Source of the DNA: Strigamia acuminata
Lineage: Eukaryota > Arthropoda > Chilopoda > Geophilomorpha > Linotaeniidae
DNA: 64,000 nucleotides
Assembly: GCA_949358305.1 (NCBI GenBank)
Contig: OX442314.1
Span: 27,699,118 to 27,763,117, forward strand
Reading direction: 5' to 3'
The position numbers and the translations under genes were made by a program. The notes beneath the pieces were generated by a model, which was given only the letters and a program-made list of their open reading frames with translations, searched no databases and was not told the origin of the DNA. Positions 36,301 to 45,900 of the stretch are shown here, in pieces. Each line of letters starts with the position of its first letter. The stretch's first letter is position 1.

Positions 36301-36429
36301 ACTGAAGTTGCATTGTGCTGTGACATTGGAAATTGTTTTTCACTAATGCTTGGCCTTTCAATTCTTGCAATTCCACAGCTATCACAAAAAATGTTTTTGC
36401 AATTTATTCGACTGACCAGAAAAAAGTGA
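29569..36429 (+). CDS. Two-unit (tandem-fused) DEG/ENaC channel, copy A
   Basis: Thirteen exons give one 864-residue chain: 29569-30063, 30142-30259, 30359-30435, 31204-31293, 31437-31549, 31606-31787, 31852-32516, 35075-35150, 35214-35302, 35369-35458, 35580-35690, 35763-35869, 36048-36429. Unit 1 has TM1 at about 46-66 after ENTGIVRAV (family HG motif reduced to TG), a Cys-rich ectodomain ending ECGCLRPC, and TM2 at 399-424 (NLGFSLGFSLLSIIEIVQF; filter GFS 408-410, E416). A basic cytosolic linker of about 40 residues leads to unit 2: TM1 at 469-486, MPNVIAC after it, ectodomain with DCGCHPPCEEP, and TM2 at 832-857 (filter GLS 840-842; Gln848 in place of the Glu). Both units have a phase-2 intron at QC[R/K]|LP. 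DEG/ENaC proteins are trimeric sodium-permeable channels of the plasma membrane. The donor of exon 3 (GCA|GTCAGT, 30436) was chosen because it keeps frame; a later GTAATA would not. Weakest call: acceptor of exon 10 (ACACAAG|TTG). Confidence 0.85.
32578..33502. mobile_element. TIR element carrying a RING-finger gene, inside intron 7 of copy A
   Basis: The ends GACCATCTGAGCACATTGCA and, inverted, TGCAATGTGCTCAGATGGTC lie within 925 bp flanked by CATCCGTG (32570-32577 and 33503-33510). Copy B of the duplication has the uninterrupted site (CATCCGTGGGATGGGATGAC near 46777), so this is a real insertion. Subterminal GAGCAC/GTGCTC repeats occur in both halves. An 8-bp duplication suits hAT-like families; superfamily not certain. 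Confidence 0.85.
32880..33233 (-). CDS. RING-finger protein encoded by the TIR element
   Basis: The frame from the first ATG (33233) gives 117 residues; the frame stays open upstream, so the start is uncertain and part of the N terminus may be lost. The C-terminal half is a C3HC4 RING: C-x2-C, x10, C-G-H-x2-C-x2-C, then C-x2-C (CLLC, RCGHTACSAC, KCHVC). Such domains usually bind E2 enzymes as ubiquitin ligases. Upstream is a helical stretch (ERQRLQAIAQLPEVVHRVAA). It lies wholly within a mobile element and is not part of the channel gene. Whether it is a captured host gene or the element's own is unknown. Confidence 0.6.
   Translation of the reverse strand: MTLVEEKYAVMPDEWANIGERQRLQAIAQLPEVVHRVAAQLIEVLTEANAGLVVQLEPTDSTCLLCNAHKCSVVYRCGHTACSACVQRAVQIDVLLKCHVCRMVIKKRSYLTRLFLL
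33841..34673. mobile_element. Internally deleted MULE-type transposon
   Basis: Copy B reads through this position (CAAAAGGCATTTGACAAACC near 52330), so the 833-bp insertion is bounded by comparison. Both ends are dense in CCCCCC (left) or GGGGGG (right) tracts forming imperfect inverted repeats. It carries remnants of a MULE transposase (see 34102-34478). No clean target duplication was identified. Confidence 0.7.
34102..34478 (+). pseudogene. MULE transposase remnant (FAR1/FLYWCH-like N terminus and SWIM end)
   Basis: Frame one, from ATG 34102, has an acidic-basic start (SNSESDSDQSRKRRK) and a KWAKQKVFAHIDEA segment like the N-terminal DNA-binding region of some MULE proteins. A frameshift then leads to YMCKHILSIAIGEKL followed by VPLGEKRKRGRPSKAKKAL and a stop at 34478. 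The CKH and the GRPxKAKKAL tail are typical of the C-terminal SWIM region of arthropod MULE-like proteins. The catalytic core is missing, so it cannot be active. Confidence 0.7.
34720..35015. mobile_element. TIR element related to the 228-bp MITE, intron 7 of copy A
   Basis: Inverted ends GATACAACGTTGTCCTAATT and AATTAGGACAACCTTGTATC, with outer TATACTGTGA/TCAGAGTATA, surround a core sharing CACTGGTGTAGTGGCACAAA and AAAACTACTTTTCCG with the 228-bp family. Absent from copy B. No exact target duplication seen. Confidence 0.75.
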
Positions 36430-36973
36430 AATCTACCATCACATTTCCCAAAACATATACACTGATATAAATAAAAAATTAAACTACAAGTAAATGTAAA
36501 GCATACTCTAATAAATAATACCCACGTAAATAAATAAGTAAATAAATATAACAAACAATAGTAGATAATGAGCATGGCTATCTGTCACTAATACACACAA
36601 TGCAGCTAAACTTTTCTATCAATCACTCAAACTCAGTTTCTTTAAATATTATATTTTAATTTGACGTAAAGTCAAGCGACTTGGGTTAGTGGGGGCAAGT
36701 TTGACCACGAGCATAACATACTGTTGTCTGTTTTTTCACAAACTTTAAGTTGTTATAGAGTGGAAAAAGATCTTTTAAGAGGTTTAAAAAGTAAAAGTAT
36801 CATTTCAGAACAATTTAGTCTCTCAGTTTATATTTTAAGACTTTAATTTTTCAACTATTACTGTAATATAATATTTTACCTACCGGTATTATGATACATC
36901 ATGCTATTATGAACTTTACCCATATATATTTTTAATCTTAAAAATTGAACATTCGATAGGATTAGTGGGCTAA

Positions 36974-37201
36974 CTATACTCAAAACCACCCCAACGTTGA
37001 TCTATTTCACTGGTGTAGTGGCACAAAAAAGTAGTCCAAAACACCAGAATTGTAATCGAACTCCAGACATTGTGCTCGATTACCAACATTGTCAAAGGTG
37101 ATGCTTTGACATAGAACTACTTTTCCGCGTAGTAGAACACAGTACACAGTTAGGCCTAACCCGGCTGAAATAGATCAACGTTGGGGTGGTTTTAGGTATA
37201 G
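36974..37201. mobile_element. 228-bp MITE, second complete copy
   Basis: Same length and ends (CTATACTCAAAACCACCCCA ... GGTTTTAGGTATAG) as the copy at 28623-28850, in the opposite orientation. It lies in the 3' flank of copy A. Its left target copy is degraded; the right flank is TTATGCTA. The matching place in copy B (60347-60373) holds a short footprint. Confidence 0.88.
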
Positions 37202-37251
37202 TTATGCTATCCTATTAACTGTTATTAATACTATACTATATTATTATAATA

Positions 37252-37387
37252 TATATTTCGGGCATCCAATTGTGTGCCCGCGCGCAATTCGAGACCCGCG
37301 CGTTATTGACAAAAATATAATTTGTCCCGCGCGCAATTTGAGGTCCGCGGGCTATTAGAGGCCCGCGTACTAATCGCAGATATACGG
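37252..37387. mobile_element. Truncated TACCGTATATC element
   Basis: Shares CCCGCGCGCAATTCGAG, TTATTG-CAAAAATA and CGCGGGCTATTAGAGG with the longer copy at 43711-44029 and ends in GATATACGGTA. The left end is missing. Confidence 0.7.
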
Positions 37388-37615
37388 TACTATTAAAACG
37401 ATTATTCTATTTTATTATCCTATTATTCTATATTGTTATCCAAATATTCTATTTTATTATCCTATTATTCTATATTGTTATCCAAATGTTCTATTTTATT
37501 ATCCCATTATTCTATATTATTATTCTATTATTCTATATTATTATCCTATTATTCTATATTATTATCCTATTATTCTATATTATTATCCTATTATTCTACA
37601 TTATTATACGATTAT
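37388..37615. repeat. TATTATTCTATATTATTATCC tandem repeat (21-bp type)
   Basis: About ten copies of a 21-bp unit made of CTATTATTCTATATTATTAT variants. Open frames of the LFYIII type across it are repeat artefacts. Confidence 0.9.
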
Positions 37616-38289
37616 TCGGTGCGCAGCGTTGCCAGCGTTTTTTAATCCTGGCGTTTCGTGTTTTAGCATATTTGTAGTTTTAAATTGTTTTTTTCAGCAT
37701 TTTCAATTTCAGCGTGTTGAATTAATTAATATAATAAACTAATTTGCAAATCTTTTACATTGTAGTGTTTTTTTTGCCAGCGTTGTTCTTGCCGGCGTTT
37801 TTCTAGCCAGCGTTCTGCGTTGTAGTGTTTTTGCGCGTGTACATGTTTGTGAAACGTCGGGCGTACGTGCACGTTACACGCTGCGTTTATAAAAATTCAA
37901 ACGATTCCCAGCGTTTTCATTGCAGGCGTTTAATCAGCCGTGGACATATACTCAATATCTCAATGGATAGTGGTAGTTATAGCGAATTGAAGAAGAGCGC
38001 AACCCAATTGCGCTCTTCTTCAAACGCGCTTGAGCAATAATGGCGCAGGCATTGCGCGTTTATGCAATGCCACTGATAGCTGGGAAGTCGAATGTGAGAA
38101 TGATTAGACAACCTTTAGGTTTGACTGTCGTAACTAGACTATTTATTTCAATTAGATACAGAACAAATCAGGTAAAGGGCGCTATAGCTCACACGACCCT
38201 CCTTTTTGAGTTGTCGTCCTCGACAACAAAACAAAATCAAAATACAACTAGGGCACAATACGATTCCTTAACACGTAACGTGCCTCCGA

Positions 38290-38890
38290 TGGATCTTCAA
38301 TCGTCTTCGTCGAGTCTGTTTTCTCCGTCAAAGTCCTTTCGTCCTTCTCGCCGAAAAATCTCTTTAGCTGAGAAGCGTGAGTTTTTCAAGATCTCCCCTC
38401 AGTTGAATCCGTTATTAAAAACACCTCGCTACCGATATTCTTCACGATCTCGAATGGTCCTGTGAATAACGTCTCGAACTTCTTGTTGCGCGGACTATAT
38501 GTGGAAACTGTTGAGAGGGCACAGACCGACGTGTGTCAGCAATCGACTGTGGTTGATGTGGGGCACAACCATCTGGGGCATTCGAAGAGCCGGTGCCACA
38601 CGGCAAAACGAGAGTCGACTCAAGCGACGAAACCACAAGACCATCTGGTGGTGCGACCGAAGAGGGCGAGGTGCTGTGAAAGCGTGAAGTTCATCGTAGA
38701 GCCTGCCAAATGTAAGCAGTGGGTCGACGGGATAAGTGAAGGTGTTTTGGGAGAAACCACCGGAATGCGAGGAGCGGGGAAAAGTGCAGCTGCTACATCT
38801 AGGAACCGACCGAATGGTGGCAGATATGCTGGCCAAAGCAATAACACTGCAAAAGCAGAGTTAGTGATACAAAACGCGGTGGATTGAATA
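38290..38890 (-). pseudogene. Gypsy-like retrotransposon integrase C-terminal remnant
   Basis: On the minus strand a frame from about 38520 to 38300 reads FETLFTGPFEIVKNIGSEVF, then LITDSTEGRS and THASQLKRF, the usual tail of Ty3/gypsy-type integrases (GPF-V-K-I ... H-SQLK-F). Upstream, near 38740-38620, a degraded NFTLSQHLALFGR fits the conserved P-x-L-x-FGR of the same region. Frameshifts and stops are present; no reverse transcriptase or LTR was recognised. It is an old fragment and not functional. Confidence 0.65.
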
Positions 38891-39904
38891 GATGTTGAAA
38901 ATATGCGTTGTTTTGAAATTGATTTATTAATCTTTCCATTGAATTGTTTGTAAGTGTGTTTCATTTTGCATTTTTATTTTTACTTTTTATTTTATTTTAT
39001 TTTATTTTATTGTGCTATTTTGTGATTACAGTTTTGTGAGTTTGTCTTGATTTGAGTTATTGATCAGTTAAAGGTGGTGTGTGTTGTTTATATTTTGTTT
39101 GTCACCTGGCTCCAATATACAAATCCCGAATGAGGGTCTCCCACCAGGGGGAGTTCTTGAAATCTCGCGACCCAGAACGTGATTTGGACACTTCCAGTTA
39201 CTTTACGACAACGTGCGGTTCGTACGCGATAACGTGTGCGCAAATAAACGACTTGCGTGTATCCTCACCAATCAATGCGCGTTTTCTTCAACGATTTACA
39301 ATACCTTTAATATTCCAATATTAGTTAAATTAGCAAAATATTCATATTATATAATTCTAGTTTTCAATTGGTCCGCAAACCATAACTGTGAAATTTAGTT
39401 AGAAAAGAAATTTTAAATATATTTGCATAAAACGTTTAAACACTAGAACTAAAAATGGCCGTGATCACATAATATTTCACATTTCTTGTGAGTACATACT
39501 TTCGACTGCGTTGTTGAAAATATTGGGAATATTTTCAATTTACATGTACGTAATGCTTTAATGTATTTTTAAAAAATTAGATGATGTTTTTCAATTAATT
39601 TTCATATCATGCCGCACTATATAATTTTCACCGATGTTCGTGAGAAAATTTAATGACTCACTGAATTAAATTTTAAAATTATGCACATGGTTTATAAAAA
39701 AATCAATTTTTAATTTGGATGTTTCGTAAACAACCGATTATGAACTTAATTATGCAGTAAACCATTACTACAATATCAACACTTAATGTAAGTTTGTTGA
39801 ATTTTTTCGCACCTGAAGAGCAGCGTTTCTATATACTGGACTGCCAACAGCACGAGTTGTCGAAAGTTGTCATCATTAGAGTAAAATTTGATACAAAATG
39901 ACTG
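38891..39904. other. AT-rich spacer between the gypsy fragment and the channel relic
   Basis: Contains (TTTTA)n near 38977-39010 and short open frames without domains. I can support no gene or repeat family here. Confidence 0.35.
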
Positions 39905-40086
39905 GTAAGAATTTTTCGACTTAGTCAAAACCACATTTGTCGTTTTATGCGACAAGAAATGCAAGGTTTAGTGTCAGACCCAAAGATAGTTTTTCATTTT
40001 GCAAGAAGTCAAAGTTGAAAACTATACAAATTTTTCGCTAAAAACCAATAATTCAAGTAATTTTCAGCACATAAATTTAAGACAGG
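39905..40086 (+). pseudogene. Decayed third copy of the DEG/ENaC first exon
   Basis: CGACAAGAAATGCAAGG and CCCAAAGATAGTTTTTCATTTT align with the QFVRQELQ...KDSLRF part of exon 1 of copies A and B. AAGAAGTCAAAGTTGAAAAC through TAAATTTAAGACAG aligns with the KKVKVKNYT...FRQ end, followed by a GTATTT donor-like site. The middle, including TM1, is deleted and the frame is broken. No other exons of the gene follow, so this is a lone relic. Confidence 0.75.
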
Positions 40087-41464
40087 TATTTTAATCCTAT
40101 TATTTTAATTAAAACTGAATGGGAGATTATGTCGACTAGGGGACCGGTTAGTGGAGTTTAACAGCATACAGTTGTCATCAAAAGTATATTCACATCGCTG
40201 TAAAAACTTAATGATACTGAGCGTGGGATGAACCGGGAGAAGGCGGGACTAGTGCAGAACATGACTGCTCTCACTAGTGTCCACAACACGACTATCTCAC
40301 CTTTCTCTCTCCCTGCACCACTGAGACCCCTTTTTCACTTTTCTGGGTCGGCCCAACCCATGGTAAGGGTAGGACTGACTTTAGTGTTTAGGGCAATTGG
40401 TCAGTGTATCCATTCTGGGGTATGCCATACACTTGACAGACCAAACGGTCATAATCAGCTTCTTGATGATTTTTCGGGCATTTGTGCCAATTGTCTTCAA
40501 TGCAAAATTTTTCCAATATCTAAAAATTGCGAGGATATTTCGTGTGAACCGGATGAACCAGATGTTTCAGAGGCCTCGCGGATTTAGGGGTCCGGGAGGT
40601 CGTAGTCATAAAAGCTTAAAGCCACTGTGCGTGATTCGACTTAGTGGTAGATAATACAAGAGCTTCGGAACAACAATGAATAATGAAATAATACTTTATT
40701 AAATAAACTTACGATAGATAATACACTAAATTGTTAAATTATATTGGGTCTCGGATTCCTCTGCGAATACGATTCGTTGCTAAGCAATCATGATTGATTG
40801 TTTAGCCTTACACGTGGCTTCTGTTGTTGTCTAGGGTTAAACACTTGTTTCGATTAAACACGAGGTGAAATTCTCGTCGTGCGAATTATCGTTGTAACGT
40901 AGATTTGCTATGTTAAAAGATTATCTCGGTTGTACAGTTGTAAATCAGCGGGCATCGGTCCTCTATCAATCCGGTAAACCGGCCTGAAGGTGAGGTAATG
41001 ATGCTCTTGCTAAAAGGTAAACTGTAACTGTAGTGTAGTTTCCGGTCAAAACATGGGCTTATATATGAACCGGAAATGACGTAACATGCAAATCTTAACG
41101 GATTATGCAGTATCGCAGAAGCGGGAACTAGCCAATCTAGTTCTTCGGATGACTCCTAGCGTCGTATTGGTTTACTAATAACTAGTAAACAAGATGAAAT
41201 TCTATCTAATCATTTCTTGTGATTTGGAATCACAACACAATTTTTTACGGGACCGAATATTTTGCGGAACAGCGGAACGGCGGAACCTGGTGTCCAATTG
41301 GCTGCCACTAATCCTATTGTTCTTAGAACTTATATGAGCTCTGGTTTTCACCAGAACTTTGGCTTTTATTCTTGTTTTGTTATCTTTTGATTCTTAACAG
41401 TTTTAAGCCCCTTCAATAGTTTACTATTGTTGTAACGCTGACAAACGCTCTTGTCGCTGTCACG
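40087..41464. other. Unassigned, probably repeat-derived region
   Basis: Mixed composition with AATAAA-like sequences on the minus strand around 40690-40710 and TATA-like stretches near 41055 and 41330, possible signs of a degraded LTR. No paired LTR, primer-binding site or coding domain was found. The open frame at 40228-40587 has no recognisable domain. Confidence 0.3.
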
Positions 41465-42052
41465 TTGTGACTGCTATGGTCTCGCCAGTGTAGTCAGGGG
41501 ACTGATAACACCGGGTAGGGACGCATACTTCACGTAAATAACGGGGAATCCCACAATATTGGTTGGTTGGCCTTTATTGTGTTGTCTAGGGGTATGGGGA
41601 ATCCCGTTATCCGTTGCAGGGGTGCCACGAAGGCACGCCGCACCGGCAACCGGCCCGTCACACACTGGGCGCGAGCCCAATGGGTGACGTGGTCGGTTCA
41701 ACGTTACATTCATGCTGTACTTACCTACAGCCCGCAGTGACCACTCATGGAGGCTGTATTGGGTGGTAAACCCAGATACTGAGCATCGCTGTGGTGAATG
41801 GGAAGGAGTGCAGAGTCCTCTCAGCCGGGACACGTCTTGTCCCCTCGTCAACTACAACACCCTGGAACTCTGTCAACACACGACCGTCCTGGTCGGTGCC
41901 CGCACTCTCTCTCTCTGCAACTCCCGCCCACACCACTCAGCTCCCTCCTTCCCCCGGGCTAGATCACCTTGCCCAATCAGGGGGTGATCTTGGGGCCGTA
42001 TGGTGGTGTGTGGCAGTGACGTAGGTCACCCCAGGTGGCCTGACGGTCACAA
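41465..42052 (+). mobile_element. TIR repeat family R1, copy 1
   Basis: A 588-bp non-coding element with ends TTGTGACTG and GGTCACAA. It contains TTGTCTAGGGG, a GCACGCCGCACCGGCAACCG block, GTGACGTGGTCGGTTC, a CTCATGGAGGCTG box and ACCACTCAGCTCCCTCC. The same order recurs at 44483-45108 (inverted), 50367-50883 and 63205-63748. It is much more GC-rich than its surroundings. Target duplications are not clear, so the superfamily is open. Confidence 0.8.
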
Positions 42053-42718
42053 CGTTAGCGATCATGTGTCGCACATATTCGGGGAGGCGAACCCAGTTAA
42101 CCGTAGTCCCTCCACTCAACTCAGCTTGCCTTTTAGGTGTAAGATTGGTTGTAGCAGGCGATCATATATCGCGCGTACGGGAAGGCGAACCCGTCCAACA
42201 AATCCCGATTACTGATCATTCGCGATCAGATTCACAGTCACGTCTCTGAGGCGGACGGAGGTGTCAAAACCTCCCGAAATGGTTGTAGATCATTGTTGAC
42301 TGTCCCCGCCGATATTTCAATTATTACTAATAACTAATGTTTTATTCTTGGTACTTTTCCGAATCTCGTACAACCGATTGAGAAATCGATTGGTTAATTA
42401 TTGGTGATGCAGAGAATTCTCCGCATCATTGTGCATTCTCGCCAAGTGGCTAAAATGGCCACATAACGTTGTTTTGACGATGCTGCGAAGCCTGCCTTAT
42501 CCCTCGGCCCGCCCGGACACTCATCCAGACGATGCCACCCGTTTACACGTGTACAGAACCCAGAACCCCGGTTTCTTTATACTGGTAATAAACATAGTCA
42601 TGTCCATTGTATCGTAAGTTCGTATTATCCAGTAGTTATAATTCACTTAGCACACAATAGTTTAGCTTATCTCAGTTAGATTTGTATTATTTACCTACCA
42701 AAAAGTAGAATCGTCACA
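42053..42718 (+). mobile_element. TIR repeat family R2, copy 1
   Basis: Ends in AAAAGTAGAATCGTCACA, the inverse of TTGTGACGATTCTACTTTT at 46955. Shared blocks include GACTGTCCCCGCCGATAT, GATGCAGAGAATTCTCCGCA and ACACGTGTACAGAACCCAGA. It abuts R1 copy 1 and the left border of duplication copy B. The TTGTGAC end is shared with R1, so the two are probably related families. Confidence 0.7.
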
Positions 42719-42987
42719 CTCACTCAAAAACAACCATGATAAATCATACTTTTGAAATATCAATATTTCATTATAATTTTATGACTTTAGTTCCTCTTTT
42801 ACTGTTGCTCACAAATTGAAAACAAACATTATTTTTGAAAATTACATTTCTATATTTTGGTATAAAATTTTTTTTTCATGGAAAATTCAGTTGGAAACAA
42901 ATTAATTTTTGAAGTTTTACAACCATCGATTGTTAAACTAGATACAAGTTACGTACTTTTATCTTTTAACCTTGATTTGTAGACAAA

Positions 42988-45900
42988 ATGCCCGCTCCTA
43001 AAGCTTTGCGCATCCGTTGGATCCGTATCCGTACTCGCCAATTTGTGCGACAAGAATTGCAAACTTCACTGTCGGGCAAAGATAGTTTGCAATATATAAA
43101 CAAGGTTGTCGAGAACACTGGAATAGTTCGTGCAGTTTGGTTGGTTGGTTGGTTGGTTTGTTTCGGCATTTGCGGTTATCAAACTTGGGAAAGATTTCGC
43201 TTCTACATGTCTGGACCTTTCAAAGTTGAAATTGATTTTGTTCCAATTCAAGAAAGTAGATTCAATGAAATTAGACTCATGGTGCTTGATACTCCTCTGA
43301 TGTCGGAGTACTGGGACAAAATACCAGAACCGAACACAATTGATGATGTAAAAGAGAGAATGAGAGCTTGCAGCATCCCAGTGAGAGGAATCATTTCGAA
43401 GAAAGTCAAAGTTAAAAATTACACACACTTGTGGGAGCATTCCAACATTTCAGAAAATATGCAGCACTTTAAGATCAGGCAGGTAAGTAACCTTGGATAA
43501 GTAAAAGAGCTATATTAAAAAATATTGTTGCCAGTATTTTGATAATAACTACTTTTTCAGGGCAAAACTATATTACTTGAGTCTAAGATGAGAAGTGGCA
43601 ATTACACAAACCAGGAGACAACAACTGAATTAAAATACAAGAATTCTGTTTTCGGCAGTACACTGATTGTGAAAACAGGTAAAATTAATATAATCATATT
43701 TTCCATTTATTACCGTATATCTGTAAATAGCACACCCGTGCGCTTTTAGAAAATTTTTTTTTGGCCCTTGCGCTATTAGTATCGGCAATGAAAAACACCT
43801 AAAAGTGTGACAATTGAAACGTTTTCCATACGTTTCGGTAATTTTCTGCCGAAACGTATGCAAAACTTGTCATTTGTCATCCTTTTTTGGCACATTATCG
43901 GGGCTCCAATTGTGTATCCGCGCGCAATTCGAGGCCCATGCGTTATTGGCAAAAATAAAATTTGCCCCGCGCGCAATTGGAGGTTCGCGGGCTATTAGAG
44001 GTCCGCAGACAATTCGACGATATACGGTATTTAATCTTTTTGGCTGTATTTTTTTATTTTTTTTATTTTTTTTAGATTTACTACCGGTTCAAAAGAGAAA
44101 ATTGCATATTCTTTTTAAAAAAAATGGAACCTGTGACGTACCAATGGTTGCAGTCAGTTCACTTTGTCAAATTGGGAATTCGTAATATGTGCAATATTCT
44201 TACGTGCAATAATACCAATCACACCTAAGAATCGTGTTGCATAGTGCAAATATTCGTACCTGCGACGCGTACAAATTACGTAGGCATGCGTGTGCTCAAT
44301 TAGCGGACGTCCAAATTGGCCGAAAATGTCGGCGCCGACTCCAAGTCGCTTTGCTTGCAATGTTGGCACTGACTTCTCCCAATCATGCACTGACCGCTCC
44401 ACACTGCAACGATCCGGGTCTTTCTGTTTAATATTCGGAAGGAATAATAAATAATCACCTTTGAGATGCCATATTAAACTTTGTTACCGCTTGGCCACCC
44501 AGGGTCACCTGCGTCACTGCCACACACCACCTTACAGCCCCAAGGTCATCCCCTGTATGGGTGGACTGACCTAGCCTAGGGGAAGAGGGAGCTGAGTGAT
44601 GTGGTGGAGAGTTGAGTGTGATAGGTGAGAGAGAGAGGTTGGTTTGTCTCTCTGTCTGTCACCGGTCGTGCTAGAGAGAGGTGAGTCTCTCTCCGACTGC
44701 GAGGGAGAGAGGAGCTGTGATCATCGAGGGGACAAGACGTGTCCCGGCCTATCGTGGACTCTGCACTCCTTGCCATTCACCACAGCAAAGCTCAGTATTA
44801 TGGCGGTCTCTTTAGTGCACCCTCCATGAGTGGCTGCATGGGTCGTGGGTGAGTACGACATGAGTGTTATGTCGAACCGACCACGTCACCCATAGGGCTC
44901 ACGCCCTGTGTGTGACGGGTAGGTTGCCGGTGCGGTGTGCCTACTGGCATCCCTACAACGGGTGACGGGATTCCCCATACCCCTAGACAACACATATTAA
45001 AGGCCAACAACCAATAATAAGGAGTCTTTGTCATTTATTCATGAGTATGCGTCCCACACCAGGATAACCAGTCCCTGGGTTACCTTGGCGAAGACCAATA
45101 CTTACAATGTGCACTTGTGCGTCGTCGCACATGTACTGTACATACTTACAAAACTTGTCGTTGCGGTGTATGCACGCAAACATTATCGCAACATCGCGAG
45201 TAAGAATATCGCATGTATGATAGAGGCCTGTCAAATTGTTTGTCCTTCAAGGGGGTGGCATATTTCGTTCAATCCCAATCATAAAAATTGTTCACACTTA
45301 CCTGATTTAGCGTGGCTATCCGAATATACCATAAACAGTTTATGCAACTGGGATTGTACAATTGCGGCCACAAAAATTGTTCATTACACTTCCACCGTTT
45401 AATACTAGGTATCTCTGAAGGATGGTGTCATGCCCTATCGATACACTTTGGCCGTGCAGATGGGAATTGAAGCTGAATTTCAATTTATTTTGCGCAAAGT
45501 GAGTTAATTGTTTGTTTCTTTAGTTCTTGCAATTTATTCAATGATGCAGCAAGATTACAGATATCTTGTGACAGTTTTTATTGCGGATACATTTAACAAA
45601 AATAGTGATATTGTATTTCTTTTTTGCAAGTATCAATTTTTGCCTTCAAGAAACCCCTACTGTGAACCCAGCCTTATAAAGCAAACCCAATGTTATGAAA
45701 ACTGTGTGTCAAAACAAACTCTAAAAAAACATCCACCATGCAGGTCTGAAAACTTAGTTCACTGAAACGATTGATAATGCTGATACTGTAGATTGTTTAC
45801 TTAGGTTGCCTTACATGGCTGACAAAAATCTGCCAGACTGCAGTTTAGAAGCAAACAAATCAATTGTGCTTAAAGTGTATGACAACTCCTACCATCCCGA

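Larger units (their letters stand above)
29215..37230. repeat. Segmental duplication, copy A (about 8 kb)
   Basis: This block matches 42716-60420 in the same orientation: 5' flank (CACTCAAAAACAACCATGAT), all thirteen channel exons, most introns and about 800 bp of 3' flank to TATCCTATTA. Insertions private to copy A are the RING-bearing element (32578-33502), the MULE remnant (33841-34673) and the TIR element at 34720-35015. Confidence 0.9.

Noticed and set aside
37433-37677. Plus-strand frames reading LFYIIILLFYII
   Set aside because: Artefact of the 21-bp TATTATTCTATATTATTATCC tandem repeat.
40228-40654. Overlapping plus-strand frames of 85-119 residues
   Set aside because: No recognisable domain, low-complexity Ser/Pro content, and the area looks repeat-derived.
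41712-42249. Several short frames on both strands in a GC-rich stretch
   Set aside because: They lie within the R1 and R2 repeats; the other copies do not keep these frames.
45028-45402. Possible extra exon of channel copy B (region with SLCNWDCTIAATK)
   Set aside because: The matching stretch of copy A has an in-frame stop, no consistent splice sites exist in both copies, and exons 3 and 4 already join in phase 0 without it.
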